The notes: a model not told the origin generated them from the sequence alone. A stretch of DNA of 64,000 nt from CAZOAR01 sp964577985 (GCA_964577985.1 CAZOAR010000001.1:1-64000), one strand, 5' to 3'; positions 33,851 through 43,868 are shown, counted from the stretch's first letter. Made by a program: numbers and translations.

Positions 33851-35968
33851 CTAGTTGACATACCCCAGGGCCCTCAGGCGTCGATGGGTCTCCTCATCGA
33901 GTTCCTTCGCTCCTTCGTCGACGTCCGCGTGCTTGAACGAAGCGAGCCACTCCTGCAGTCTGGCCTCAAGTCGTCGTACATCACCCTGACGTTCGGCCGC
34001 CAGGTTCCTCGTCTCAAGTGGATCCTGCTGGAGATCGTAGAGCTCCGATTCCCCCTTCGAGCTCCATATCAGTTTGAGCGAGTCCACCATAATTGAGCGC
34101 AATACCCGCTCAAACCTCAGGATACTGGTCGCATTGGGGTTCTTTTCAAGAAAGGCGGAGATCCTCTCCTTCGGCGGCTCGTGTTCCGCGACGATCATCC
34201 TTGCAGACTTCCTCTCAGTGTCCAGGAGTGACACCCCCTGCATGGGCACACACTGGAGGCTGTCCTGCCCCCCGAGCAATTCCACCAGCGTGGGGAAGAT
34301 ATCAAGCGTCTGGACGGGGCCTTCGACCTCGGGGAGTTTCGGCATACCCTCGGGAAGTCTGATCATCATGGGGACGCGCAGCAGAGGCTGATATAGACTC
34401 ATCATGTGTCCCATCATGCCATGTTCACCGAGATGTTCACCATGATCGGATGTGATGATTGCAATTGTGTTGTCCAGGAAACCTTTCTCATCAAGAAGAC
34501 CAAAAAGCTCTTCAAGCTTCCGATCGAGATAGCGGAGATCACCATCATAGACCTCCCCATACTCCTTCCACTCCCAATCGCTGAGCGTGCGGTCTCCGGT
34601 AAGAATGGGATAGAGATCATCGGGGAACAGATTACGAACTGTCTCTGAAAGATCTCCCGTCACGAACATCTCATGATAGCTCTCGGGAGCGTCATACCAG
34701 AGATGACATTCCATAAGGTTGACGAAGAGAAAGAAGGGACGATCCCGTTCGCCATGCTTTTCGAGCCATTCCATTATCCACCGGTTCGTCCTCATCGCTC
34801 CGCCGTCGTCCTCCCCACGGAATCTTTTCAGGAACCAGTCTATCCTCAGAGACAGCGTCGGATTCATGATATTGTCCTGCCAGACTTCTATGAACTGGTC
34901 GAATCCCTGAGCTAGACCATCCATCTCGTTAACTGCCGGGTTGTTGCAAAAACCAACGGTCTCATAACCATTCGTTGAGAGAAATTCTGCCAGGGTCAGG
35001 TATTGATCTCCGAGCTGCTTTGTCTTCCAGGTCGCACCGTGAGCTGAAGGATAAAGACCGGTGAATATCGATGCGTGTGAGGGTAGCGTCCAGGGAGCTG
35101 CGGAGACGGTGTTCTTATATAGCGTAGCGGTCTCGGCGAATTTCTCGAGGAAAGGCGTTGTCTCTCTCTCATGCCCATAACAGGAAAACCTGTCGGCTCT
35201 GGCAGTGTCGAGAACGATGAGAAGTATATTCGGCTTTGTGCTTGGACCTGAAGGAGTTATGGGCCCCCAGTCACGGAAGGCAAGCCATACAGAAGCCACT
35301 ATCGCCAACCCCATTGCTGAGGCAAGTAGACTTCTTGCCCGCCTGCCCTGGATGGGCAACAATCCTCTCCTGAAGATCGTCCTCGCAACAGCAGAGGAGA
35401 GGAAATAGAGGACCACAGAAGAGGCCGCTACGGCCAGCAGCCCCAGATACCCAGCCCTTTCTCCCCTTACCAGGGCACGCCAATCGACGTTATACTGTCC
35501 CAGAGTGATAAAGAAGAAGATCGACATTATCAATCCGCCAAATCTTCCGTGACGGTCACCTCTCAGGAGCCTCGAGACGATGAAGAAGGGGATCATGACA
35601 AGAATAGCGATGGAGAAAACGATGGTTTTGGGTTCGCGGAAAAAGCGATAGATGAAGTTCGTGCCTTCGAGCAGATAGAATAGAAAAAAGTAAACCGGAA
35701 AGAAGATCAGCGCGGAAAGGACGGCGGGAGTCACATCGGAGATATAACCAGCTGAGAATCTTCTAAGCGCAGACAGGGTTGTGAACGCCAGCATCTCGAC
35801 TATCAGAAAAAGGATCAGGTTTGTGAGGACACTCTCCATGAGCCAGGAAAGGTTGGTCACCGGGAAAGCGACACAGAGATATACCCCCTCGAAAACGGAG
35901 TAGACCAACCCCGCCAGAAGAGCTTGTCTCGTGAGCTCCTTGAACCTCGCCTTATATCCTTCGTTCAT
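33851..35968 (-). CDS. Membrane sulfatase/phosphotransferase-like protein (tandem copy 1)
   Basis: A 705-residue inner-membrane protein with about six to seven N-terminal transmembrane helices and a periplasmic alkaline-phosphatase-superfamily domain. NILLIVLDTARADRFSCYGHERETTPFLE carries the metal Asp; the nucleophile motif is WTLPSHASIFTG, i.e. Thr where sulfatases have the formylglycine Cys/Ser, so phosphotransfer (LtaS/EptA-like) is more likely than sulfate hydrolysis. TSDHGEHLGEHGMMGH completes the site. The product ends RRLRALGYVN. ATG 35968 gives 705 residues, identical in length to the neighbouring paralogue; an adjacent ATG at 35971 is also possible. The gap to the upstream paralogue is 86 bp. 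Confidence 0.78.
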   Translation of the reverse strand: MNEGYKARFKELTRQALLAGLVYSVFEGVYLCVAFPVTNLSWLMESVLTNLILFLIVEMLAFTTLSALRRFSAGYISDVTPAVLSALIFFPVYFFLFYLLEGTNFIYRFFREPKTIVFSIAILVMIPFFIVSRLLRGDRHGRFGGLIMSIFFFITLGQYNVDWRALVRGERAGYLGLLAVAASSVVLYFLSSAVARTIFRRGLLPIQGRRARSLLASAMGLAIVASVWLAFRDWGPITPSGPSTKPNILLIVLDTARADRFSCYGHERETTPFLEKFAETATLYKNTVSAAPWTLPSHASIFTGLYPSAHGATWKTKQLGDQYLTLAEFLSTNGYETVGFCNNPAVNEMDGLAQGFDQFIEVWQDNIMNPTLSLRIDWFLKRFRGEDDGGAMRTNRWIMEWLEKHGERDRPFFLFVNLMECHLWYDAPESYHEMFVTGDLSETVRNLFPDDLYPILTGDRTLSDWEWKEYGEVYDGDLRYLDRKLEELFGLLDEKGFLDNTIAIITSDHGEHLGEHGMMGHMMSLYQPLLRVPMMIRLPEGMPKLPEVEGPVQTLDIFPTLVELLGGQDSLQCVPMQGVSLLDTERKSARMIVAEHEPPKERISAFLEKNPNATSILRFERVLRSIMVDSLKLIWSSKGESELYDLQQDPLETRNLAAERQGDVRRLEARLQEWLASFKHADVDEGAKELDEETHRRLRALGYVN

Positions 35969-36054
35969 CATTTCTCCTGCTCCGCGTGTGCGCCGTCTCA
36001 CACCATCGATATGCACCACCCGAAACGACATAACCCAATCTTTTTTCGCGGAAA

Positions 36055-38172
36055 CTACTTTATATAGCCGAGTGCCTTGAGTCTCTGCCGGGTCACACTG
36101 TCGAGTTCTTTCTTCCCGCCACTTTCTGTCTTATGCTCGAAGGAGGCCAGCCATTCTGTCAACCTCTTGTTGAGAGCACTCGCCTCAACCGGCCGTTCGC
36201 TTCCCAGATTTTCAAGCTCACCCGGGTCAGATGACAGGTCATACAGTTCCGAATCCCCCTTCGAAGACCAGATGTATTTCATCGAACCGACCTGTATCGA
36301 TTTCAGACGTCTGTTAAGTTTCTCGATCTCTTCAGCTCCCGGATTCTCAGCCAGCCAGCCCGCTATCCTCTCCTCCGGAATTTCATACTCAGCTATAAGA
36401 CAATCATGACCACCGTCTCCATTCCGCGTCAATGAGCTTCCCTGAAGGTTCATTCTGGAAGCCGTCTCCTTAAAACCCGACGCATCCAGCAACGTCGGGA
36501 ATATGTCAACCGTCTGGACGGACTCCTGGACGTCCGGCAACGGTGGAAGATGATTCGGCATCCTTATTATCAAAGGTACACGCAGAAGAGGTTCGTAGAG
36601 ACTCAGCTGGTGGTCGATCAACAAATGCTCTCCGAGGTGTTCTCCGTGATCGGATGTGATGATGACGATTGTGTTCTCCATGTCGGTGTTCTCTTCGAGG
36701 AAATCGAACAGTTTCTCGAGTATCCCGTCCAGATAATGGAGGTCTCCATCGTAGATATCGCCGAAGTCGCGCCACTCTTCTTCCGACAGGGTGATATCCT
36801 TCATCAGGAGAGAGATAACATCATCCATCGAGATATTCTCCACCCTCCTGGAGTGATTATCTCTGAGATATTGTTCATGAAAACCGTCTGGAGCGTCAAA
36901 CCACAGATGACACTCCATGAGATTGACGAACGCAAAATAGGGCCGACCGGGATCATGGAAATGCCTGAACCAATCCATGACCCATCGATTAGTCCTTAGC
37001 GCGCCGTGATCGTTCTTACCCAGGATCCTCAATGCCATCCAGCTCATCCTGTAAAAAAGCGCAGGGTTGAAAACGCCCTCGTGCCACATCTCCAGATATG
37101 TCTCGAACCCCTGTGTCATGCCAAGGTCTTCACTAACTATAGGGTTATTGCAGAAACCGGCGGTCTCATATCCTTTGGAGGCGAAGAACTCCGCCATTGT
37201 GACAAGTTCGTTGCTGAGATGAAGGCTCTTCCAGGTCGCCCCATGAGCCGAGGGATAGAGTCCAGTGAAGATTGAAGCGTGGGATGGAAGTGTCCACGGC
37301 GCGGTGCTCACCACGTCACGGTAGAGGCGGGCGTTTTCACTGAATCGCTTTAGAAATGGCGTGGTGTCTCTCCTGTACCCATAGCACGACATCCTGCCGG
37401 CTCTGAGGGTGTCGAGCACTATCAGCAGAATGTTTGGTCTTTGATCGGCGAAAGATGGGGTTTCGGGCTTCGATACTGAATACGTGTCACGAAGGTAGAC
37501 CCCACAGACGAGCGCGGCGATGAGCAGCAGCAGCTTCCAGAAACCAAGCCGTGCTCCGGCAGGTTGGAGCGCTCTCGCGATTGGCCTCCTGATTTTCCGG
37601 AACGCGTAATAGATCAGAAAGATTACTCCCGCAACACCCAGAAGTGATAAGATCCCGGAAGGCTTCCCCTTCATGAGAGGCCCGCCATCTACGTAAAGTT
37701 GCCCGACATTTATGAACAGGAAGACAAGGAATGGATAATCCTCGAACCTTTCGAGTTTGCCCCGGGCGATGCACCTGGAAACAAAGAGGAAGAGCAGGAA
37801 AACGGGCAGGCCTATTAACAAACTAATGATTATTAGACTGTCCAGATACTTATATGCGATACCCGTCCCTTCGAGATGCGAAAAAAGAAAAGCATAGACA
37901 GGGAATACGACTAGCGTCGACAGGACCGGGGAAATCACCGCCTGCATGGAACGCCTGAATGTCACGGCCAGCAGAGAGAGAAGAAGGAATGCGACTATTC
38001 CGACCATGAGAAAAATCACCAGATTCCAGAGCCAGATCTCCATCAACCCGTACGGATTGTGCAGTGTGAATCTCATGTAATAGGCTATTCCCTCAAAAAG
38101 CGAATAGATCAGCGCTGCAAGAATAGACTTCTTCATAACATAGAGGAGTCTCTCCGAGAATCCGCCGTTCAT
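36055..38172 (-). CDS. Membrane sulfatase/phosphotransferase-like protein (tandem copy 2)
   Basis: A 705-residue paralogue of the next gene downstream, with the same order of domains: N-terminal transmembrane helices, NILLIVLDTLRAGRMSCYGYRRDTTPFLKRF, the Thr nucleophile motif WTLPSHASIFTGLYPSAHGATWK, then TSDHGEHLGEHLLIDHQLSLY and a C-terminal QRLKALGYIK tail. The two share many near-identical blocks in the catalytic half and diverge in the membrane half, as after an old tandem duplication. It is seven bases downstream of the GT4 gene stop. It probably adds or removes a phosphate-linked group on the glycan or lipid at the outer face of the inner membrane. Confidence 0.78.
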   Translation of the reverse strand: MNGGFSERLLYVMKKSILAALIYSLFEGIAYYMRFTLHNPYGLMEIWLWNLVIFLMVGIVAFLLLSLLAVTFRRSMQAVISPVLSTLVVFPVYAFLFSHLEGTGIAYKYLDSLIIISLLIGLPVFLLFLFVSRCIARGKLERFEDYPFLVFLFINVGQLYVDGGPLMKGKPSGILSLLGVAGVIFLIYYAFRKIRRPIARALQPAGARLGFWKLLLLIAALVCGVYLRDTYSVSKPETPSFADQRPNILLIVLDTLRAGRMSCYGYRRDTTPFLKRFSENARLYRDVVSTAPWTLPSHASIFTGLYPSAHGATWKSLHLSNELVTMAEFFASKGYETAGFCNNPIVSEDLGMTQGFETYLEMWHEGVFNPALFYRMSWMALRILGKNDHGALRTNRWVMDWFRHFHDPGRPYFAFVNLMECHLWFDAPDGFHEQYLRDNHSRRVENISMDDVISLLMKDITLSEEEWRDFGDIYDGDLHYLDGILEKLFDFLEENTDMENTIVIITSDHGEHLGEHLLIDHQLSLYEPLLRVPLIIRMPNHLPPLPDVQESVQTVDIFPTLLDASGFKETASRMNLQGSSLTRNGDGGHDCLIAEYEIPEERIAGWLAENPGAEEIEKLNRRLKSIQVGSMKYIWSSKGDSELYDLSSDPGELENLGSERPVEASALNKRLTEWLASFEHKTESGGKKELDSVTRQRLKALGYIK

Positions 38173-38178
38173 CTGTTG

Positions 38179-39474
38179 CTACACCTCTCTTTCTAACAGA
38201 TTCCTGTAGATGGTGATTAGTCGCCCACCAGCTTTATCCCAGCAATAGTGAGTCTGTACCCTTTTTCTCCCCCATTCCCCCATCCTGGATCGAAGGGAAT
38301 CGTCATTTAGAAGTTCGAGGATTCTGTCCGCTATCTCCTCGGGTGTCGGCCGTATCAGGAAGCCCCCTCGGTTGTCAGGATTTAACTCTCTTATGGGAGG
38401 TATGTCAGCCGCTATGATCGGTTTACCATAGTGCCATGCCTCCAGGAATACGATGCCGAAACTCTCGTGCAGCGAAGGAACACAGAAAACGTCACACCTG
38501 TCTATGAGTCCTGATTTCTCTCCGCTGCTGACTTCGTCGATGACTACGACCCGTCTGTCGCGGTATCGTTCGAAAATCACGCCCGACTTCCCCTCTTTAG
38601 GCCCGACAAACAGGAACTTAGCCTCAGGGACGACAGTCCAGACCTTACGCGCCGCCTTCAGGATATCTTCGATCCCCTTGAGCTCGTGGTTGCGCCCGAG
38701 AAAGAGGATCACAGGGTCGTCGTCCATGACGCCATTTTTCGCGGCGAGATCCGTTACTATGCCCCTTGATTCTACGATCGGCCCCAGTCGAAGCGGAAAT
38801 ATTTTCTCCCCGTCTATCCCCTGCTCGACAAGAAAATCCTTCTCAAATGAAGTCCAGGTAACGAGCGCGTCCGCCTCCCTGCACAACCTCAGCCAGAACC
38901 GGTCGTGATACCCCCTTGGCCAGAGATGGAGCCGGGGGATATATCTGAAATCCCTTCCCTCCTCTATCGCCTTTACCATCTCTTCGTGCCACCCCTCCTG
39001 ATAGAGATGGAGCGTGGGAGAGAATACGAATGGGACAGTCATTTTCCGGGCGACCTTCAGTGACAGCATCCCGTAGTAAGACAGGCCGTTATGGATGCAG
39101 TGGATCACTCGAGAACCTGCCGCCGCCCTTGTGAACTGCCGCTGGAACATCTCTACAATCACGCGCGTCGAAATATCCTGGAACCTGTGGTGATATCTCA
39201 CAAAAGGATAGACCGTACTTCGGAAGATCCGGTTCAGCCCCAGGACATGCACTTCGGCTCCATTGTCCCGGTAACTCCGAGTCTTCTTTTCCGCGCGGCA
39301 TGTCGTGTTGAACCACAGTGGGGCCTCCACTTTCCTGCTCTGATCGTCTATCTGAGTTATGACTCCCACATCAACGCCCTCCGTCGCCGAAAGCACATTG
39401 ACGAGCTCGTGAGTCAGATACTCGCAGCCTCCAACAGCGGGCCAGTATACGGGCAGTGAAAATGTGATCTTCAT
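38179..39474 (-). CDS. Glycosyltransferase family 4
   Basis: A 431-residue GT-B enzyme. The N-terminus reads ITFSLPVYWPAVGGCEYLTHELVNVL (Gly-Gly acceptor loop). The C-terminal domain has LFLGRNHELKGIEDILKAA, then CVPSLHESFGIVFLEAWHYGKPIIA with the E-x7-E pair and IPPIRELNPDNRGGFLI. The ATG at 39474 is chosen over 39522 because the protein then begins at the first beta strand and GAGGGCGC is just upstream. It sits directly between two other island genes with short spacing. Confidence 0.85.
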   Translation of the reverse strand: MKITFSLPVYWPAVGGCEYLTHELVNVLSATEGVDVGVITQIDDQSRKVEAPLWFNTTCRAEKKTRSYRDNGAEVHVLGLNRIFRSTVYPFVRYHHRFQDISTRVIVEMFQRQFTRAAAGSRVIHCIHNGLSYYGMLSLKVARKMTVPFVFSPTLHLYQEGWHEEMVKAIEEGRDFRYIPRLHLWPRGYHDRFWLRLCREADALVTWTSFEKDFLVEQGIDGEKIFPLRLGPIVESRGIVTDLAAKNGVMDDDPVILFLGRNHELKGIEDILKAARKVWTVVPEAKFLFVGPKEGKSGVIFERYRDRRVVVIDEVSSGEKSGLIDRCDVFCVPSLHESFGIVFLEAWHYGKPIIAADIPPIRELNPDNRGGFLIRPTPEEIADRILELLNDDSLRSRMGEWGRKRVQTHYCWDKAGGRLITIYRNLLEREV

Positions 39475-39537
39475 GCGCCCTCTATCCTCGCCGTTCTCTC
39501 CATAATCCCTGCAAATCTCCACTCGTGTCCTGAATGC

Positions 39538-40869
39538 TCACTTCAGCGAACCGTTCTCGCCTCTCCTTGCGGCCAGGGCCTGGATGAGCATCCTCCTTAT
39601 CCTGTCCACCATGGCCTCCCAGTTGAAGCCATTGGCGAATGCGATCCCATTTCTTATGAACGCTTCGTCCGGTCTTTCCACTGCCTCCTCCGTCAGAGCC
39701 AGAAAGGACTGCGGATCGTGAGCCACCCCCACATAATCCTCGAAAAACTCGACTACATCATTCATCGCGGTGGAGACCACCCGTTTGCCGCCGGCGAGAT
39801 ATTCAAGCAGTTTCGTCGGATTGAGGTCCATCGTAGTTTCATTCATATAATAAGGTATGATAGCAACGTCGAAGCCTTTCAGGTATCCCGGAAGCTCCTC
39901 ATAGTCCACCTGTCCTGTCAGGAGGATGTTGCTTCTCTTCGGCAATGTACACAGATCCTCTCTAACGGGTCCGATAAGGACAAGAGACCATTCTGGATGA
40001 GTATCGGCAATGATCTCGAGGATGGCTGGGTCTATCCTGTCTCCGATGAGTCCGAAATAGCCGATTACCGGTTTAGGTACAGCCATCAGCAGGGCCGGGA
40101 TCTCTGTATCCTCTCTCAACGCCAGCGCAAAATGGTCTGCCTCCACCCCATTCTGGATGAAATGGATGTTCCGATTCATCTCTTTCTTTTTCCTGGCCAG
40201 GCTGTTGGTCCCCGTAAAGACGATGTCCGACCTGGCAAGCAGCCTCCTTTCCCGGACGTCTATGTCCTTCGTCGCGTTTGTCCAGGTCAGGTATTCATCC
40301 TGTATGTCATACACCACGAGATCCTCTCCCAGGCCTCCACAGATATGTTCCCACTTGGGAAAGTAGAACCAGAGCACAAGCGGCCTGCCGCCATAACCGG
40401 ACCGGACCATGCAGTACCGGATAGAGGACAGAGCGATCCACCGATTAAGACATCTGACCGCCGCGAAGCGAGTCTCACCCCAGAGGACAATGGGGCTCAG
40501 TATGGTAAGATCTCCTCCGTCAACTCTACGACCGAAAAAAGACGCCAGGTGTCGCATATTGTCCGATACCTCTATGGCATGAACAGGCCTTGCGTATATC
40601 ACCTTCTCATTCCTTGAGATTCTCGACATCGTCTGCTGGTTTCTCTGCCATACCTCATCCCATGGCACATGAGAGATACAGATCAGTTCGAACCCGTCCC
40701 TCTCGCCATCCGGAAACGACCGCCTGCGGCGACTGATCGCCAGGACAATCGAAAAGATGGCTGACGCGACAAGGGTGGCCAGACTGAGCAGAACGGCAAC
40801 GGACATCACCCTCAGAAATCTGACGGAGAAGTATCGGATATGAGTGCCGGGAAGACACCCTCTTTTCAA
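39538..40869 (-). CDS. Membrane-anchored GT-B glycosyltransferase
   Basis: 443 residues. One N-terminal transmembrane helix (VMSVAVLLSLATLVASAIFSIVLAI) followed by a basic RRRR stop-transfer, then a GT-B fold: FELICISHVPWDEVWQRNQQTMSRI at the N-terminus, VVYDIQDEY, and in the donor domain GYFGLIGDRIDPAIL and LNPTKLLEYLAGGKRVVST. The start is TTG at 40869, five bases after a near-perfect AGGAGGTG; the ATG at 40887 lies before that site. It resembles the TuaH/WcaK-like group I know from teichuronic and colanic acid loci. Confidence 0.8.
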   Translation of the reverse strand: MKRGCLPGTHIRYFSVRFLRVMSVAVLLSLATLVASAIFSIVLAISRRRRSFPDGERDGFELICISHVPWDEVWQRNQQTMSRISRNEKVIYARPVHAIEVSDNMRHLASFFGRRVDGGDLTILSPIVLWGETRFAAVRCLNRWIALSSIRYCMVRSGYGGRPLVLWFYFPKWEHICGGLGEDLVVYDIQDEYLTWTNATKDIDVRERRLLARSDIVFTGTNSLARKKKEMNRNIHFIQNGVEADHFALALREDTEIPALLMAVPKPVIGYFGLIGDRIDPAILEIIADTHPEWSLVLIGPVREDLCTLPKRSNILLTGQVDYEELPGYLKGFDVAIIPYYMNETTMDLNPTKLLEYLAGGKRVVSTAMNDVVEFFEDYVGVAHDPQSFLALTEEAVERPDEAFIRNGIAFANGFNWEAMVDRIRRMLIQALAARRGENGSLK

Positions 40870-40894
40870 TCTCCCACCTCCTTGCATCTGCCCC

Positions 40895-42358
40895 TCATAT
40901 CACGTGCAGCGTTTCAATCAAATCAAGATACTCGTCCCGTCCTGCGGAGTAGAAGACCTCAAGATATCCCCTCTTGTCTCCATATCTGACAGACCAGTAG
41001 CGGTTAAGTGCGAGAGTGACCGAGAGGTAATCGACCTGCACAATCTGGGACCTGTACTTGTTGACGGCCGCGATTTTCCTGTCGATCGAGGCCGTTATAT
41101 CTACGATAAGGTTGGGCGGGATGATTGTCCACAGACCAAAAAGTCTTATCTCAGGGCTCGTGCTTGTCCCTTTGAGGGTGGCATAGAGAATTCGATTCAG
41201 CTCGACATGATCGATGTGATTGTCGAGAAACGAAGGGAGATATATGACATCAGGATCTGTTTCATCAATCATTTTTTTCATCTTCTTGAGCAGCCTCGCT
41301 CCGATCATCAACATCGTCTCCGGTTCGTCAAGGAACTCGAGCCGGTCGACACCAAGGACATCGGCCGCGGCCTCCGCCTCGCTCTTCCTGATGGCCGAGG
41401 CAAGGTCACGGTTATCTTCTTCGGGGCAGCCTTCGCTCCCGTCCGTCATGAAGAGAACGGTAACCCGGTCTCCGGAATCGACATGGCGTAATATGGTGCC
41501 CCCACAACCGATCGACTCATCGTCAAAGTGCGGAGAAAGAATCAATACCTTTTGCGCGCCGCTGCTATCTTTCCAGGTCGCCCTCTCTGAGCCCGCGAAC
41601 GCCTCAAATCCCCTGTAAAAAGGAATCGGCCCCGTTTCAAGCGCCTCCAGAGAGTGCCACCCGCCGTTCTTCAGATCGGTAAGACACCCAGGAGACAAGG
41701 AGTGAAAGCCCTCGGCAAAGCCCCTGCCTCTCATGTTCGTCGCGGACCTGTACTGGTTGAGAGCGAGAGATAATTCCAACGCATCCCCGCCACCCGCCAG
41801 CCGCTCCTTCACGCCCAATGTCTCCGTGACATCCACCAGGATGTCGGGCAGGAGAGGAGCACGAAGCTCGGAGAGCAGCAACACTTCCAGATGTTCTCCG
41901 AGGCTGGAATCACCCGGGAGACCGAAAATGGTCTCGAATGCTCCGGGATCCTCCAATGGAGAAGGGAGAATCACTATTTCCGGTTCGAAACTCTCCATCA
42001 GAGATAGAATCTTGTCCTGATCGCCCTCTCTTATCCCCTCACACCTTACGGAACTGACACCGAGCTCTCCCGCAACCCTGTCAACACTTGCGGAGAGGTC
42101 TTGATCGCCATTCAGCCAGAGAAGATACTGTGAGCCTCCATCTCGTGAAGCGGACGCCATTGTCCCATACGCTGACATCAAGCCATCTTCGAGACGACGT
42201 GACATGAGAAGAACCCTCCTGCCACCGCCAAAATTCTCCAATCGAGGCACCACGATAAGGTTTCCGGGCCTCGTGCCTCCGCCGATCGACCGATGCACCC
42301 TGGAACCAAACTTTCCGAGGAGAAGCCTGCTGAATCTCGTGGCTTTCTCTATGAACAC
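40895..42358 (-). CDS. PIG-L deacetylase with degenerate N-terminal duplicate
   Basis: 487 residues, about twice the usual PIG-L/LmbE length. The C-terminal half (about 270-475) is a complete zinc deacetylase: His277-x-Asp279-Asp280-Glu281 (SPHFDDESIGCGG) and His381-x-x-His384 (NHIDHVEL). The N-terminal half (about 48-222) repeats the same fold in order: SRRLEDGLMSAYGT aligns with SPHFDDESIGCGGT, PDILVDVTE with PNLIVDITA, LSLALNQYRS with VTLALNRYWS, and RGFAEGFHS with RGYLEVFYS. In that half the zinc His is Arg55 and the first Asp is Glu57, so it should not bind zinc. It probably N-deacetylates an amino sugar of the glycan. The start is GTG after GGGAGGTAAG. Confidence 0.83.
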   Translation of the reverse strand: MFIEKATRFSRLLLGKFGSRVHRSIGGGTRPGNLIVVPRLENFGGGRRVLLMSRRLEDGLMSAYGTMASASRDGGSQYLLWLNGDQDLSASVDRVAGELGVSSVRCEGIREGDQDKILSLMESFEPEIVILPSPLEDPGAFETIFGLPGDSSLGEHLEVLLLSELRAPLLPDILVDVTETLGVKERLAGGGDALELSLALNQYRSATNMRGRGFAEGFHSLSPGCLTDLKNGGWHSLEALETGPIPFYRGFEAFAGSERATWKDSSGAQKVLILSPHFDDESIGCGGTILRHVDSGDRVTVLFMTDGSEGCPEEDNRDLASAIRKSEAEAAADVLGVDRLEFLDEPETMLMIGARLLKKMKKMIDETDPDVIYLPSFLDNHIDHVELNRILYATLKGTSTSPEIRLFGLWTIIPPNLIVDITASIDRKIAAVNKYRSQIVQVDYLSVTLALNRYWSVRYGDKRGYLEVFYSAGRDEYLDLIETLHVI

Positions 42359-42379
42359 CTTACCTCCCGGGCTCTTTTC

Positions 42380-43834
42380 TCACCTTCCCGTGATGGAGGA
42401 TATGAGGTTTTTCATCGGATCTTTGAACAATCTGTTGTACTCGTCCACGCTCAGCGCCCCCATGAAAAAGAGGGAATATACATATGCTCCCATGCCAGCA
42501 ACGGAGGCCAGGTATCTGCTCACGCCGGATAAGACGAGTATGATAGCAACCATTATCAGCGCACCCACTAAAGGCTTCCATATCAGATTCAAGGGATGAT
42601 ATCCCTCGTTGAAGATCTTGCGAATGAAGTAGACCCTGATAAGGACATCTATGGAGCCGACGAAGAGGGAAACCGAGGCCGCTCCGACAATGCCATACCG
42701 CGGGATCATTATAAGGTTCAATATGACGTTCAGGCACGTGGTTATCGTGGCATATGGCACAACCTTCATGATAAACTCTGAATTATTTATGATAAGCCGC
42801 ATCGGCAGCGAGAAGAAGAAAAAACTGAAGCCAAAGCAGAAGATGATCAGCACGTTCACAGACCCCATGTACTGGCTTCCATACAGGATAAGGATAATCT
42901 CGCGGGCGAAGAGATATATGATAATGGTGATAGGGAATGAGACAATGATGAAGTACTTCTGGAAGCCCTCGTAGATCCTTCTGAGTTTTTCTCTAGACTC
43001 ACCAAAAAGTGCTGAGACTGATGGATACAGGGCGGCGTTGAACGCCATTCCGAGGAAAACGATGTTCTCGAAAATCTTGAATGCCGCGGCGTAGAGGCCA
43101 AGCTGTTCCTCTCCGAGTATCTTCGAGATCATGAAATAATCGACTTTCCAGTGTATCAGTGTCAGTATATTGAGGATCGCAAACGGGAGGGCGCTCTTGA
43201 TGAGTTTCCTCAGAAAATGAAGTTGGATCGGATGCCACATCCTGTGAATAATGCTTCTTGTCACGAAAAAGAGGATTGAGAACCGTGCCATGGAGGAGAC
43301 GATGTTCAGGATGAGCAACCCTCTGATCCCGCTTCCGAAATAAAGGAGAGTTATCCCTGAAATCGAAGTAAGAAACCCCAGTCCTATATCGACTATGGAA
43401 ATAAGATAGATCCTCTCGTGCGCCTGTATTACTGAGCTGAAAGGGCTTGCCAGCACCCCCAGGAAGAACATTGGCAGAGCTATCAGAAACAACTTCACGA
43501 GCTCTTCCGGATAGCCTGCCAGGAAGACGACACCGAGAAACATCGAGGTAGCGGGTAGCAGCGATAAGAGCTTAAAGACGAAAGTATTCGACAGATATTT
43601 GCTCGAAGCATCCAGGTCCCGAGCAACATCTCTCACCGTTAGTCTGTCGACGCCGAAATCGGCGATGAGGCCGAAAAAACCAATCAATAACAGAATGAGC
43701 GACCACTGACCGAATCCTCCCCTGCCGAGGTATCTCGCGGCCATCGCCATAAAGAATACCTGAAAGAACTTATTCAGGATTCTACTCAGCTGCAGGGACA
43801 GGACATTCTTGTACGCTCTCGCTCTCCTGCTCAA
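42380..43834 (-). CDS. Polysaccharide flippase (Wzx/MOP superfamily)
   Basis: A 484-residue membrane protein with about fourteen transmembrane helices. The N-terminal LSRILNKFFQVFFMAMAARYLGRGGFGQWSLILLLIGFFGLIADFGVDRLTVRDVAR is the standard start of polysaccharide_synt/MATE-like flippases. It would turn the undecaprenyl-PP-linked unit to the periplasm for the O-antigen ligase and Wzz. Start TTG at 43834, nine bases after CAGGAG; no ATG fits. It is 22 bp upstream of the deacetylase start. Confidence 0.87.
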   Translation of the reverse strand: MSRRARAYKNVLSLQLSRILNKFFQVFFMAMAARYLGRGGFGQWSLILLLIGFFGLIADFGVDRLTVRDVARDLDASSKYLSNTFVFKLLSLLPATSMFLGVVFLAGYPEELVKLFLIALPMFFLGVLASPFSSVIQAHERIYLISIVDIGLGFLTSISGITLLYFGSGIRGLLILNIVSSMARFSILFFVTRSIIHRMWHPIQLHFLRKLIKSALPFAILNILTLIHWKVDYFMISKILGEEQLGLYAAAFKIFENIVFLGMAFNAALYPSVSALFGESREKLRRIYEGFQKYFIIVSFPITIIIYLFAREIILILYGSQYMGSVNVLIIFCFGFSFFFFSLPMRLIINNSEFIMKVVPYATITTCLNVILNLIMIPRYGIVGAASVSLFVGSIDVLIRVYFIRKIFNEGYHPLNLIWKPLVGALIMVAIILVLSGVSRYLASVAGMGAYVYSLFFMGALSVDEYNRLFKDPMKNLISSITGR

Positions 43835-43868
43835 CGATACTACTCCTGACTTCGGGCAGGTTGCGGCA

